From the NCBI RefSeq assembly GCF_006494365.1, contig NZ_VHIP01000016.1:43646-107645 (forward strand): 64,000 nucleotides of DNA, read 5' to 3'. The notes below the pieces were generated by a model. It saw only the letters and a list, made by a program, of their open reading frames with translations, ran no database searches and was not told the DNA's origin. The stretch is from Aestuariibacter sp. GS-14 (GTDB lineage Bacteria; Pseudomonadota; Gammaproteobacteria; Enterobacterales; Alteromonadaceae). Positions 55,587-63,371 of this stretch are shown here, in pieces (the first letter of the stretch is position 1; every line of letters starts with the position of its first letter). The position numbers and the translations under genes are program-made.

Positions 55587-55982
55587 TTATTCTTCGCTTG
55601 CTGTGGTTTCTGAACGATCTGCGCGCTCGCCACGAGGTGCAGAATCTTCACGACGTTCACGACGCTCTTCCTTCATCATAGGAGAAGCTTCAGTTACGGC
55701 ACCTTTGGTACGCATAACCATGTTACGCAGGATAACATCGTTGAAACGGAAAGCAGTTTCCAGCTCAGCAACAGCTTCAGCAGTAGCTTCAGCGTTGATC
55801 AGAACGTAGTGTGCTTTGTGCAGCTTTTCAATTGGGTAAGCCAGTTGACGACGGCCCCAATCTTCCAGACGATGGATTTTTCCACCTTCTTGCTTCAGGA
55901 TAGTGGTATAACGCTCGATCATACCAGGTACTTGTTCACTCTGGTCAGGGTGAACCATAAATACGATTTCGTAATGACGCAT
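55587..55982 (-). CDS. rpsF: Ribosomal protein bS6
   Basis: A 131-residue small-subunit protein beginning [20 protein letters not shown], with the family motif [18 protein letters not shown] and an acidic, arginine/glutamate-rich C-terminal tail that is the usual target of RimK glutamylation. The start at 55982 matches the family; a frame starting 18 codons earlier does not. First gene of the operon. Confidence 0.97.
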   Translation of the reverse strand: MRHYEIVFMVHPDQSEQVPGMIERYTTILKQEGGKIHRLEDWGRRQLAYPIEKLHKAHYVLINAEATAEAVAELETAFRFNDVILRNMVMRTKGAVTEASPMMKEERRERREDSAPRGERADRSETTASEE

Positions 55983-56203
55983 TAAACGCTCCTTACGGTT
56001 GTAGTCTCGACAGAACAGCCGGCTGCATGGAGACAAGGAACTTGATTTAGTTGGCTGTAAGGGCGCGCATTATATAGGTGAATATCTGGCCGCACAAGAA
56101 TTATTCGGTGATAACGCGTAAAACCGTCTGCAATCGCGAAAATCGTTGCCAGGCAGGTCAAAAAGCCATGCGAATGGTAGTGGTTAACGGCAAACTCAGG
56201 CCT

Positions 56204-56836
56204 TTAAGCGCTTGCTAATCCAAGCTTCACACCAAAATACACAAATAACCCGCCTGCCGCTTTGTTTAACCAGAAACCTAATCCTTTTACGCCACCCAGT
56301 TTAGTTCGCATGAAGGCCGTAGCCAGCGCCAGCAAAATGCACCAAAGGGTACCGGTAAAAACAAATATGCCACCCAGCGATATGAACGCCTGCGTTTTAT
56401 TTACTACATCGGCCGGAATAAACTGCGGCACGAAGGCCAGGAAGAACAATGCCACTTTTGGGTTTAGTACGTTGGTAAGAACACCGCCGGTATAGATTCG
56501 TCGAAAACTGGCGGGCTTCACATGGGGCTTTTCTACTGTGTCGATATTATCTCGCTTTGCAATCAGTAAGCTGATGCCCAGATATAATAAATACAAACAA
56601 CCCGCCAGCTTCACGGCAGTAAATGCCCAGGCAGAAGTGGCAAGTAACGCCCCTAATCCCACGGCTGCGCCAAGAATATGTACACTCACACCACTAATTA
56701 TACCCAGCGTAGCCACAATACCGGCTTTTGCGCCCTGACTTGCTGCGCGCGCAATAATATATAGAGAATCAGGTCCTGGCAGGATATTCAGCAACAGGCA
56801 CGACAGCACAAATGCCCACAAATTGGTTACGTCCAT
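56204..56836 (-). CDS. LysE/RhtB family amino acid exporter
   Basis: A 210-residue inner-membrane protein with six hydrophobic segments and the LysE-family N-terminal motif LLNILPGPDSLYIIARAASQG. The C-terminal half has the conserved GVLTNVLNPKVALFFLAFVPQF. Exports amino acids or homoserine-like compounds by proton antiport; the substrate is not readable. The next gene upstream on the strand is an EamA transporter 36 bp away, so both may be co-transcribed. Confidence 0.92.
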   Translation of the reverse strand: MDVTNLWAFVLSCLLLNILPGPDSLYIIARAASQGAKAGIVATLGIISGVSVHILGAAVGLGALLATSAWAFTAVKLAGCLYLLYLGISLLIAKRDNIDTVEKPHVKPASFRRIYTGGVLTNVLNPKVALFFLAFVPQFIPADVVNKTQAFISLGGIFVFTGTLWCILLALATAFMRTKLGGVKGLGFWLNKAAGGLFVYFGVKLGLASA

Positions 56837-56871
56837 TTATTTACCCTCAGCAAGTCACAGTTGCTTAGAAT

Positions 56872-57747
56872 TTACGCTAACCACACTAAAATAGCTACGC
56901 CAGTGAGCGCAACCAGCGACCAGATAAACGTAGGGCGGCCAACCCGTTCACCGGTTGCCCAGGCAATGCCTAGCGACAGCACCACGCTACTGGCAAATAA
57001 GGTTTGTACCACCGCGGCTTTGGTAGCCGAAAACGCCACCATTTGCAGGTAAATTGCCAGCACGGTGCCAACCAGGGCGGTTAACCCGAATAGCATCCAG
57101 GTGCGCAGACGATTTGGCGTATGTGGCAACCAGCGCTGCTTAAAAACCAACATCAGTACCGTAATAATGGCGATGCCACCGAACAGGCGTATTTGACTGG
57201 CGTGAAAGGCATCCAGCTCCACACTTACCAACATGTCCCTGCTGATTACCGCTCCAACGGCCTGACACAGCGCAGCAAGCGCAGCCAACACATATCCAGA
57301 CACGGAAAAGAGTGCCAGAGAAGCACGCTTTTGTAATTTAACAATCATGTCTACCGACAGGATCACCATTGCAATACCCAACCACTGTTGCCAGCTTAAC
57401 CATTCGCCAATCCAGGCCATCGCTAGCAAGGCGGTAAATATAGGCGCCAGGGTTTCCGCCACCAGCATCGTTTGCGCATCGCCAATTTTATTCAGTGCCT
57501 GAAAGAAAAACGTATCGCCCAGGCCAATACCAATGGCCCCGCTTAGCAATAACCATCCCCAAACTGACAACGGTAAATTCACCGATGGCAACAAAAAATG
57601 AGTAATAGCACTCAGCACAACAATGGCAATAAAGCCCTTCCAGAAATTCATCGCTAATGGCGAGAATGAGCGGCCTAATAATCGAAACAACCTGGCAGCA
57701 ATGGCCCAACACAATGCTGTGGTAATGGCGGCTAATTCACCGGTCAT
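56872..57747 (-). CDS. EamA/DMT family permease
   Basis: A 291-residue protein with ten predicted membrane helices in two EamA repeats of about 140 residues, for example LLSGAIGIGLGDTFFFQALN in the first half and LVGTVLAIYLQMVAFSATKA in the second. Members export metabolites or drugs; the substrate is unknown. It is followed by a LysE exporter on the same strand. Confidence 0.9.
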   Translation of the reverse strand: MTGELAAITTALCWAIAARLFRLLGRSFSPLAMNFWKGFIAIVVLSAITHFLLPSVNLPLSVWGWLLLSGAIGIGLGDTFFFQALNKIGDAQTMLVAETLAPIFTALLAMAWIGEWLSWQQWLGIAMVILSVDMIVKLQKRASLALFSVSGYVLAALAALCQAVGAVISRDMLVSVELDAFHASQIRLFGGIAIITVLMLVFKQRWLPHTPNRLRTWMLFGLTALVGTVLAIYLQMVAFSATKAAVVQTLFASSVVLSLGIAWATGERVGRPTFIWSLVALTGVAILVWLA

Positions 57748-57795
57748 GACATTTCCTGATCAACGGGCAGAAACATGGCTGGTGCGGCTAAGGCA

Positions 57796-58539
57796 TTACT
57801 CAACCGCGGTTTTACTGGAATGCCGAACGGCAGCATTCAACGCATTTAGCTCCTGCTCCGTGAGGTTGCGCCACTGACCAGGACGTAAATTGCCTAACGT
57901 AATGTGCATTATGCGAGTGCGCTTCAGCTTAGTGACTTCGTAGCCTAAAAACTCACACATTCGGCGGATCTGGCGATTCAACCCCTGAGTAAGAATAATA
58001 TTAAAACCAAATTTGCCTTTGGGCTTTAAGGTACAGGGTTTGGTTACCGTGCCTAAAATGGGCACCCCTTTTGCCATTTTTTGCAAAAAGCGCGGGCTGA
58101 TGGGTTGATTAACGGTAACTTCGTATTCCTTGTCGTGGGCATTTTCAGCGCGCAAAATTTTATTCACGATGTCGCCGTCGCTGGTGAGCAGAATGAGGCC
58201 TTCCGAGGGTTTGTCCAGGCGGCCAATAGGAAAGATGCGCTCTTTGTGATTAATGGCATCAATGATATTACCTTTCACATGGCGCTCCGTAGTGCAGGTA
58301 ATACCGATGGGTTTGTTATACACAATGTACACCCGATCAGACTTGTCTTGTGCAACCGCGCCAATGACTTTGCCGTCAACTTTTACCTTGTCGCCGGGGT
58401 TCACTTTGGTGCCTAGTTCAGGTTGCTTGTCGTTAATCGTGACCCGCTTTTGTTCTATCAGCTTGTCGGCTTCTCTGCGCGAGCAAAAGCCCGTGTCACT
58501 AATGTATTTATTAAGACGTTTCGCCTGATCTGAACTCAT
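57796..58539 (-). CDS. rluF: 23S rRNA pseudouridine synthase RluF
   Basis: A 247-residue RsuA/RluB-type pseudouridine synthase. N-terminal S4 RNA-binding domain (RLNKYISDTGFCSRREADKL), then the catalytic domain with the active-site aspartate in IGRLDKPSEGLILLTSDGD and the C-terminal GLNRQIRRMCEFLGYEVTK. RluF modifies U2604 of 23S rRNA; RluB is the nearest alternative, but length and motifs fit RluF. It is the core gene adjoining the distal end of the integron array. Confidence 0.9.
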   Translation of the reverse strand: MSSDQAKRLNKYISDTGFCSRREADKLIEQKRVTINDKQPELGTKVNPGDKVKVDGKVIGAVAQDKSDRVYIVYNKPIGITCTTERHVKGNIIDAINHKERIFPIGRLDKPSEGLILLTSDGDIVNKILRAENAHDKEYEVTVNQPISPRFLQKMAKGVPILGTVTKPCTLKPKGKFGFNIILTQGLNRQIRRMCEFLGYEVTKLKRTRIMHITLGNLRPGQWRNLTEQELNALNAAVRHSSKTAVE

Positions 58540-58864
58540 TATTACCTGTCCTGACTGTCGCGGTACCCGCAGAGAATGAAAAAGAAACGGGAGTATAACC
58601 GAAGTCAGGCGTTATTGATAAATGGCTTTATGTGAACTGCTGCCGACTCGAACTAGCAGAAGGTAGATGTAGAGATCAACTCAAGCTGTGGCTTGTGCTT
58701 TTGGTCGTACGCGGACGTTTTGAAATAGTCCACTAAGTTCACTGTAGAGCTAGTAATTTTACTGAAGCGGATATCGACGCTTTGCGAAGTGGCAAATGCG
58801 AGCCCACCGAGTATTTGTTCCAACCGCGTTGCTCAAGGCTAACTGACGCAACTTGTTAGGCATA
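58540..58864. other. Gene-free boundary between rluF and the integron array; degenerate attC
   Basis: About 325 bases with no credible gene. At its right edge GTTAGGC (58855-58861) is a good attC core next to the last cassette gene. The nearest partner, GGCTAAC at 58837-58843, is only 12 bases away, so the final attC appears truncated or decayed. The rest of the region shows no further recognisable site and marks where the array meets the core chromosome. Confidence 0.55.
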
Positions 58865-59251
58865 CTAAGGTAATTTCCTTATATTGACGTAACCTACTGC
58901 TCCACAGCCTTCACTCGCTGGGGATGGCCAATAAACTTCCAAATACGGAACAAATGAAACTCGATCCGGGACAGTAAAACTGCCCAATAGTTTTTCATAC
59001 ATCTCGCTGAGATCGATAACCGAGGTAAATTGAGATCCATCCATCTCCAATTTTTCAGGTCTATATTTCAAATAAGCAGTCGGCCTCCCGAAGTTTCCGA
59101 CCTGAATGGGAAGTTCAACCGTAAAATCTTCTCTCGATTTTCCAAAACTAACTTTAATAAGGTGATTAAGTGCGAGACTGCTATTGGGAACTCTGCACGC
59201 CAAGCTCTCAAAATTTACCACTACTAAAAAAAGTATCAGAACTCTATACAT
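58865..59251 (-). CDS. Integron cassette gene 1: secreted protein of unknown function
   Basis: A 128-residue protein with a signal peptide (MYRVLILFLVVVNFESLAC), possibly a lipoprotein since a cysteine follows the hydrophobic core. The mature part is beta-rich (SFGKSREDFTVELPIQVGNFG). No family recognised. It is the most distal cassette of the array; its start lies 5 bp from the attC at 59256, as is usual for a compact cassette. Confidence 0.7.
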   Translation of the reverse strand: MYRVLILFLVVVNFESLACRVPNSSLALNHLIKVSFGKSREDFTVELPIQVGNFGRPTAYLKYRPEKLEMDGSQFTSVIDLSEMYEKLLGSFTVPDRVSFVPYLEVYWPSPASEGCGAVGYVNIRKLP

Positions 59252-59255
59252 TTTT

Positions 59256-59359
59256 GCCTAACGCAGCCATCACCCGCCGAAGGCTATTAGCGACTTTTTT
59301 GCCGGGGTTTGGCAAAAAAGGTGACAATGGCCGGAGGTCAGGTGCATTCCTTGTTATGT
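59256..59359 (-). other. attC recombination site (cassette 2)
   Basis: On the plus strand it runs from GCCTAAC (59256-59262) to GTTATGT (59353-59359) with an imperfect palindrome including TTTTTTGCC / GGCAAAAAA. The TAA stop of the next gene is inside the right core. 104 bp. Confidence 0.85.
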
Positions 59360-59707
59360 TCCTGACTTAAATACATCATCGTTTGTTGTTGCTAATACTA
59401 ACGCATTGCCATTTGGTGATGAATCCCAACCACCAGCTATTGCTTTACGTACGATAGTAGCAACATGACTAGGCCTGATTACAGGATAATTATCTATTTC
59501 GTAATTTTCAGAATCCGATATATCCAGCCAGAAATTTCGAGTGACTAGGCCTTTAACCTGCATAGCTTTGCCATTAGCCACATCTCTCAGTACAGTCAAA
59601 TTTAGAAAGAAATTATGATTCTCATCTAATTTAGATGTGGAAATTTGAAACCTGTAAGACTCTCCATCTACAGTAATTGGTCGGCTTTTCTTCTTTGACA
59701 AAGTCAC
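59354..59707 (-). CDS. Integron cassette gene 2: unknown protein
   Basis: A 117-residue protein starting at GTG 59707, with GAGG seven bases upstream. A longer frame to 59761 would begin inside the neighbouring attC and is not used. The sequence (TLSKKKSRPITVDGESYRFQ, then NFFLNLTVLRDVANGKAMQV) suggests a small beta-rich soluble protein. No family recognised. The stop codon TAA overlaps the attC core. Confidence 0.7.
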   Translation of the reverse strand: MTLSKKKSRPITVDGESYRFQISTSKLDENHNFFLNLTVLRDVANGKAMQVKGLVTRNFWLDISDSENYEIDNYPVIRPSHVATIVRKAIAGGWDSSPNGNALVLATTNDDVFKSGT

Positions 59708-59722
59708 CGCTCTACCTCGGGA

Positions 59723-59830
59723 ACATAACTTTTCAACAACGGGCGCAGACACGTGGGGCATAGTGGCGAAGCCGCCTTGCGTGTCTGCGCCCCAGCGAAC
59801 GAAGTGAGAGAGTTAATTGAGTTGTTATAT
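59723..59830 (-). other. attC recombination site (cassette 3)
   Basis: ACATAAC (59723-59729) to GTTATAT (59824-59830). The long arms GGCGCAGACACG / CGTGTCTGCGCC pair around GTGGCGAAGCCGCC. 108 bp. Confidence 0.85.
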
Positions 59831-60169
59831 TCAATCTGTTAAGACTTCGATCGATGTTTTCGATTTAGATGCAAGCTCCAGCACCTGCTTGTAAGTTAGG
59901 CCATCTAAGTGCTTGGACAGTAATTCGTAATTTACAAAATTGCCATCTGGATTCCCCAAAATAGTCAATGGGTTTTCAGTTACATCCATTTGTATAGATA
60001 GCAGAGCAAACATGAACTCACGTTTTTTCCTGTTTGGGAGAGATTCTACGATTGTGTTTATATCGTTTTCGAGTGCAGTAGCAGACTTTCCATTTAATAC
60101 CAAGTTTTCATCTACACTGGCGCAACCTGCAATAAGTAAGATAGATAGTGTAAAAAATAAAGATTTCAT
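59831..60169 (-). CDS. Integron cassette gene 3: small lipoprotein (DUF6694-like)
   Basis: A 112-residue lipoprotein with signal MKSLFFTLSILLIAGC and lipobox IAGC. The mature part SLPNRKKREFMFALLSIQMD plus LDGLTYKQVLELASKSK resembles the DUF6694 lipoprotein pattern, judged from memory. AAGGAATTTT precedes the ATG. Function unknown. Confidence 0.72.
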   Translation of the reverse strand: MKSLFFTLSILLIAGCASVDENLVLNGKSATALENDINTIVESLPNRKKREFMFALLSIQMDVTENPLTILGNPDGNFVNYELLSKHLDGLTYKQVLELASKSKTSIEVLTD

Positions 60170-60184
60170 AAAATTCCTTTTTGA

Positions 60185-60253
60185 ATATAACGCTTTAAAC
60201 AGCGGAAAACGCGAGATCTGCGAGTGGTTTTCCGATGATTTAATTTGTTATAT
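60185..60253 (-). other. attC recombination site (cassette 4)
   Basis: ATATAAC (60185-60191) to GTTATAT (60247-60253), with arms GCGGAAAAC / GTTTTCCG. At 69 bp it is a short but structurally complete site. The stop codon of cassette gene 4 is within the right core. Confidence 0.82.
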
Positions 60254-60508
60254 CTCACTTTTACTCCCCTTTTTTACTACAAAGTAGTCCAAAAAATACA
60301 GGGATATAACCGATACAAACCCGATTAGTTGTGGTTGAAGATTTATCATATCTCCAACTAACTGAATCGGTATCAATACAATAAAAGCCAATGTGCCTAA
60401 GCCACCATCATCATAAGACGTACCATTTTCCCATGTGAAAGAAATTAATAAACTTACCAACAAAATAGAAGCCACCACGGACGGGATATGTAGTTGACTT
60501 AGCCTCAT
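60248..60508 (-). CDS. Integron cassette gene 4: small membrane protein
   Basis: An 86-residue protein with three hydrophobic segments (IPSVVASILLVSLLISF, LAFIVLIPIQLVGDM and LIGFVSVISLYFLDYF) and a basic tail KKGSKSEI. Start at ATG 60508 with AAGGAAG just upstream; a longer frame to 60565 runs into the inserted element. Function unknown. Confidence 0.68.
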   Translation of the reverse strand: MRLSQLHIPSVVASILLVSLLISFTWENGTSYDDGGLGTLAFIVLIPIQLVGDMINLQPQLIGFVSVISLYFLDYFVVKKGSKSEI

Positions 60509-60534
60509 AACTTCCTTATTGAGATATAGGCACA

Positions 60535-60894
60535 ATGACTCCCTGTGAAATACTAGCCTCCGCATATTCGTGGGTTAGCTGAAAGCCACCGGAGCGCCGG
60601 CAGGAACCATAAATTAGTTTGTTCAATACTAAATCAATTTGGAGGCTAGCGTGAACAAACATAGCATGATTATTATCGGATTGGATACGCACAAAGAATT
60701 CCAAGTAGTCGCGTATTGTGAAGAACAACGCGGGGCGAGTCCGGTTCACTATGGCCGTATCCCCTCTTCCAAAGTGAGTGTTAAAAAGCTGCTACGTCAG
60801 TTTGAATCGAATATTTTGAGTGAGAAATACAACTAATTATTGACTGAAAGAGTGTCAGGGAAGCGCTCGTTCAGGGTTGACAAAGGGAGTCATA
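60535..60894 (+). mobile_element. Internally deleted IS110/IS1111-type element
   Basis: Bounded by inverted repeats ATGACTCCCT (60535-60544) and AGGGAGTCAT (60885-60894), the subterminal repeat form of the IS1111 group. Inside is the start of a DEDD-type transposase followed by a stop after about 61 codons; a full element would be about 1.2 kb, so most of the transposase is missing. It abuts an attC, fitting elements known to target attC sites. Confidence 0.75.
60651..60836 (+). pseudogene. IS110-family transposase, N-terminal fragment
   Basis: A 61-codon remnant starting at GTG 60651 with GGAGG at 60641-60645. MNKHSMIIIGLDTHKEFQVV is the N-terminal DEDD RuvC-like strand of IS110 transposases; the first catalytic aspartate is in GLDTH. 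The remaining acidic residues and the serine-containing C-terminal domain are missing, so it is not functional. Confidence 0.82.
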
Positions 60895-60967
60895 CCAACG
60901 CTTCAAGCAGGGGCCCGCGTTAGCGGGTCCTGGCGCGAAGCGCCCTTGCTGCCTTGACTTGTTACAT
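60894..60967 (-). other. attC recombination site (cassette 5), left core altered by IS
   Basis: From TACCAAC next to the IS end (60894-60900) to GTTACAT (60961-60967). Inner arms GGGCCCGC-GTTA-GCGGGTCC and GGCGCGAAGCGCC. The left core departs from RYYYAAC, consistent with IS insertion at that end. Confidence 0.75.
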
Positions 60968-61252
60968 GGTTTCCGAACATTTGAAACCCAAGTCATGAAT
61001 ATTGCCCAAGCTGACAACCTCCCAGTCTTCCGAGTTGTGGACTCCGACTCGTAGTGCGGCTCTGTATTTTACAATGTTGTTTAGGATACATTCGATTTTT
61101 ACAGGACAAGCCGGCTCTTCAAACTGGTGGCTCACCAGAAAGGTATGCCCCTGCTTACTGTGAAAGCATGACTTGCCAGGCTCCACGCCACACTGGATTT
61201 CCCCCCTCGTCAGTAACGTATCTCCGTCAAAAAATGCTAGTTCAACGCGCAT
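60962..61252 (-). CDS. Integron cassette gene 5: unknown protein
   Basis: A 96-residue protein from the ATG at 61252, beginning MRVELAFFDGDTLLTRGEIQ, with GGAG about 11 bases upstream. A longer frame to 61339 would begin inside the attC and is rejected. Three cysteines (IQCG, KSCFHS and IECIL) may bind metal or form disulfides. No family recognised. Confidence 0.65.
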   Translation of the reverse strand: MRVELAFFDGDTLLTRGEIQCGVEPGKSCFHSKQGHTFLVSHQFEEPACPVKIECILNNIVKYRAALRVGVHNSEDWEVVSLGNIHDLGFKCSETM

Positions 61253-61272
61253 TGGGTCGAGCACTCCAGGCC

Positions 61273-61375
61273 ATGTAACACCCCGCTTAGGGGCTTTTAA
61301 TAGTTGGCTATAATGTGCAGCGAAGCGGAACTCAGCCAACTGTTAAAAGTCCCTACCTGCATTGGCTTGTTATGC
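61273..61375 (-). other. attC recombination site (cassette 6)
   Basis: ATGTAAC (61273-61279) to GTTATGC (61369-61375), arms CTTTTAATAGTTGGCT / AGCCAACTGTTAAAAG with a GCAGCGAAGCGG loop. 103 bp; the stop codon of cassette gene 6 is in the right core. Confidence 0.85.
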
Positions 61376-61798
61376 ATCATACATCCCAAATAGACTAGTG
61401 TAGTTTTTTTTGTAAATGGAAAATGTAACCCAAGGCCAAATTATCATACCGTTTGGTATTAATAAAAACAGCACTAACCAAGCAAATGGATCAGCAAAAT
61501 CAAATGGTAAAACTAAACCTACAAGAGCCCCGGCAGACAACGTTAGTAGTGAGTAATACTTATACCACTTTATGTTTTTGGCGAGTATTTTGATTTCAAC
61601 TTCTGATTCAAGCCCAGACAACAACATAACCAAAATAATCAAAGCAAAAAAAGATATTACGATGCTTATTGCACTCGATTCTGATATTGCTAACCCTATT
61701 AAATAAAAAAGTAGGCAGACAAAGAACCAACTTGCTGATGTCCCTTTTACGAAAATGTATTGATCAATAGGATCTGTTGAAATCGGTTTGCGAGTCAT
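61370..61798 (-). CDS. Integron cassette gene 6: four-helix membrane protein
   Basis: A 142-residue protein from the ATG at 61798 with four hydrophobic segments: SWFFVCLLFYLIGLAIS, AISIVISFFALIILVML, YYSLLTLSAGALVGLVL and FAWLVLFLLIPNGMIIW. An upstream in-frame ATG at 61858 overlaps the neighbouring attC and gene and is not used. Function unknown. Confidence 0.68.
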   Translation of the reverse strand: MTRKPISTDPIDQYIFVKGTSASWFFVCLLFYLIGLAISESSAISIVISFFALIILVMLLSGLESEVEIKILAKNIKWYKYYSLLTLSAGALVGLVLPFDFADPFAWLVLFLLIPNGMIIWPWVTFSIYKKNYTSLFGMYDA

Positions 61799-61810
61799 AA
61801 ATAGGGTGAT

Positions 61811-61841
61811 GCATAACGCCGCCAGAGGGGCCTTGTTAGCT
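61811..61841 (-). other. Very short attC-like site (31 bp)
   Basis: GCATAAC (61811-61817) and GTTAGCT (61835-61841) with only 17 bases between. Both cores are good and GGCGGC / GGCC L-box-like parts remain, but the variable terminal structure is missing. The stop codon of cassette gene 7 is inside. Confidence 0.65.
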
Positions 61842-62279
61842 GTGATATTGTTGAACATTGAGCTTTACCATGCCTGAATGATCACGATCAGCAAAGTAAT
61901 TATGATCTCTGTGTTTAATTGCATCTATGGCTGCTTTAGCGTCTTCTGAGGATTCACGTTCACTTAGTAAAGTTGCCAGGGGCTCTAATGCCGTAGACCT
62001 TTGAGCGACGGCAAGAAGCAAACAAGCTTGATACCTGACTTTTTTAGACTTATCCGCAAGCGCCTCAATAGCAAGTTCATAAGCATCCTCGCTAGCAAGT
62101 GCATACTTGGACACATGATAAACACAGGACAAGCGCTCACCCCATTTTTTCGAATTTCGATATTTGGCTAGGAGCAGTTTTGGAAATTCCAAGCCCAGAA
62201 CACTCAGGGCTTTAGCCGCATCGTATTCTGCATCCGAGCCCCGACCATCTAGTAGCGCTAATTTTTCTTTAATATCCAT
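61836..62279 (-). CDS. Integron cassette gene 7: HEAT-repeat-like protein
   Basis: A 147-residue all-helical protein with HEAT-type repeats, for example ELAIEALADKSKKVRYQACL and LLAVAQRSTALEPLATLLSE, ending in a variable tail. HEAT repeats usually mediate protein contacts; no enzymatic motif is visible. The gene's stop lies in a very short attC. Function unknown. Confidence 0.75.
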   Translation of the reverse strand: MDIKEKLALLDGRGSDAEYDAAKALSVLGLEFPKLLLAKYRNSKKWGERLSCVYHVSKYALASEDAYELAIEALADKSKKVRYQACLLLAVAQRSTALEPLATLLSERESSEDAKAAIDAIKHRDHNYFADRDHSGMVKLNVQQYHS

Positions 62280-62305
62280 ATTCTATGCGATGCAATGTAG
62301 TGGAC

Positions 62306-62419
62306 AGCTAACGCCTTTATAACAGGCATTTTTTGTGTAGTGGAGTTTTGCGGTAAAGTGGCGAAGCCACCGCAAAACGGAACGTAGCAAAAAATGTCCT
62401 GTTGACAAACTTGTTAGCT
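62306..62419 (-). other. attC recombination site (cassette 8)
   Basis: AGCTAAC (62306-62312) to GTTAGCT (62413-62419), arms AACAGGCATTTTTTG / CAAAAAATGTCCTGTT and GTTTTGCGGT / ACCGCAAAAC around GTGGCGAAGCCACC-like pairing. 114 bp. Confidence 0.85.
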
Positions 62420-62803
62420 TTTAAACTGTGCATTCGCTAAACCTCCATCACACCATTGGTCATAATCAAATTTGGATGGTTTCTGAATAAGATCCTTTGA
62501 ATGCTCTACAAACTTCAACAAAAATGTATTTCCAGTTTTCTCAGCTTTTTCTAAGAAAACTTCAACATCATCTTTGCTTTCTGTTTTGTAATCTGTACGT
62601 ACCGCATCACCTACAATTAAATATGCACACCTCACAAAAAACCTTTGTTTCGGGCATGAGTCATCGGATGCTAGCTCCAAAATGATCTCCGATAGGTATA
62701 GCTCTCCCACCGCAAGATCAAAGTCCTGAGTTGGCCAGAGAGCATCTGCATCAAATGCCCACTCTCGTAACTCTTCATTTATTGGGTTCCATGGATCTTT
62801 CAT
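62414..62803 (-). CDS. Integron cassette gene 8: unknown acidic protein
   Basis: A 129-residue acidic, mostly helical protein starting MKDPWNPINEELREWAFDAD, with AAGGGAG eight bases before the ATG. Tryptophan-rich N-terminus and a central helix-rich region with four cysteines in all. No family recognised. Its stop codon is in the attC core at 62413. Confidence 0.7.
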   Translation of the reverse strand: MKDPWNPINEELREWAFDADALWPTQDFDLAVGELYLSEIILELASDDSCPKQRFFVRCAYLIVGDAVRTDYKTESKDDVEVFLEKAEKTGNTFLLKFVEHSKDLIQKPSKFDYDQWCDGGLANAQFKS

Positions 62804-62818
62804 CTTGCTCCCTTGAGA

Positions 62819-62924
62819 AGCTAACGCCTAAATATGGGGCACAAACAGCTAGGCTATAATGGCGAAGCCGCCTGACTGTTTGTGTCCCAGCCCGCCTGCG
62901 GGCGACATGATTTTTTTGTTATGT
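62819..62924 (-). other. attC recombination site (cassette 9)
   Basis: AGCTAAC (62819-62825) to GTTATGT (62918-62924), arms GGGCACAAACAG / CTGTTTGTGTCC with GGCGAAGCCGCC in the loop. 106 bp; nearly identical to the site at 63372. Confidence 0.88.
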
Positions 62925-63356
62925 GCCACTTACCGCACCTTGATTTAATAGATATTGATACATTAACTCAGTTAAATCACAAGGATATTCATAAAACTCG
63001 CTATCTAAGCTATCAAGTTTTAATGCACCAGACTCTTCCAAGGCCTCTAGTGTATTTTGTCGTTCTATTCTATTGGTTGGCGGAGTTGAATTAGGAAAGT
63101 TTGCTAAAGCGGCCTTTACGATACCTGCCGTTTCTACAGCTCCTATATTATGAAGTGAGCTTACTACCTGGTTTGCGAAATCCCCTGATGAATTCCAAAA
63201 ATATTGATTGAAGCCGCCATTATTCACATCGGCTTCAAGTAACCAAACTGAAAGTATCGTAGTTTCCAGCTCAGAAAGGCTATCTGAGCCTTTTTTCTCA
63301 AGTTTTTCTATTACAGGTTCTACAAACTCAAATACTACGTCTAAAGAATCAGCCAT
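62919..63356 (-). CDS. Integron cassette gene 9: DMP19/DUF4375-like protein
   Basis: A 145-residue protein whose centre, NNGGFNQYFWNSSGDFANQV, is the DUF4375 (DMP19-like) signature. DMP19 of Neisseria is an acidic DNA-mimic protein, but most homologues have no known function, so the mimic role is not claimed here. AAGGAA precedes the ATG by five bases. The stop codon lies in the attC core at 62918. Confidence 0.8.
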   Translation of the reverse strand: MADSLDVVFEFVEPVIEKLEKKGSDSLSELETTILSVWLLEADVNNGGFNQYFWNSSGDFANQVVSSLHNIGAVETAGIVKAALANFPNSTPPTNRIERQNTLEALEESGALKLDSLDSEFYEYPCDLTELMYQYLLNQGAVSGT

Positions 63357-63371
63357 AACTTTCCTTGTGGC

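Noticed and set aside
59708-59761. N-terminal extension of cassette gene 2 up to the ATG at 59761
   Set aside because: The extension lies within an attC; GTG 59707 has a good ribosome site.
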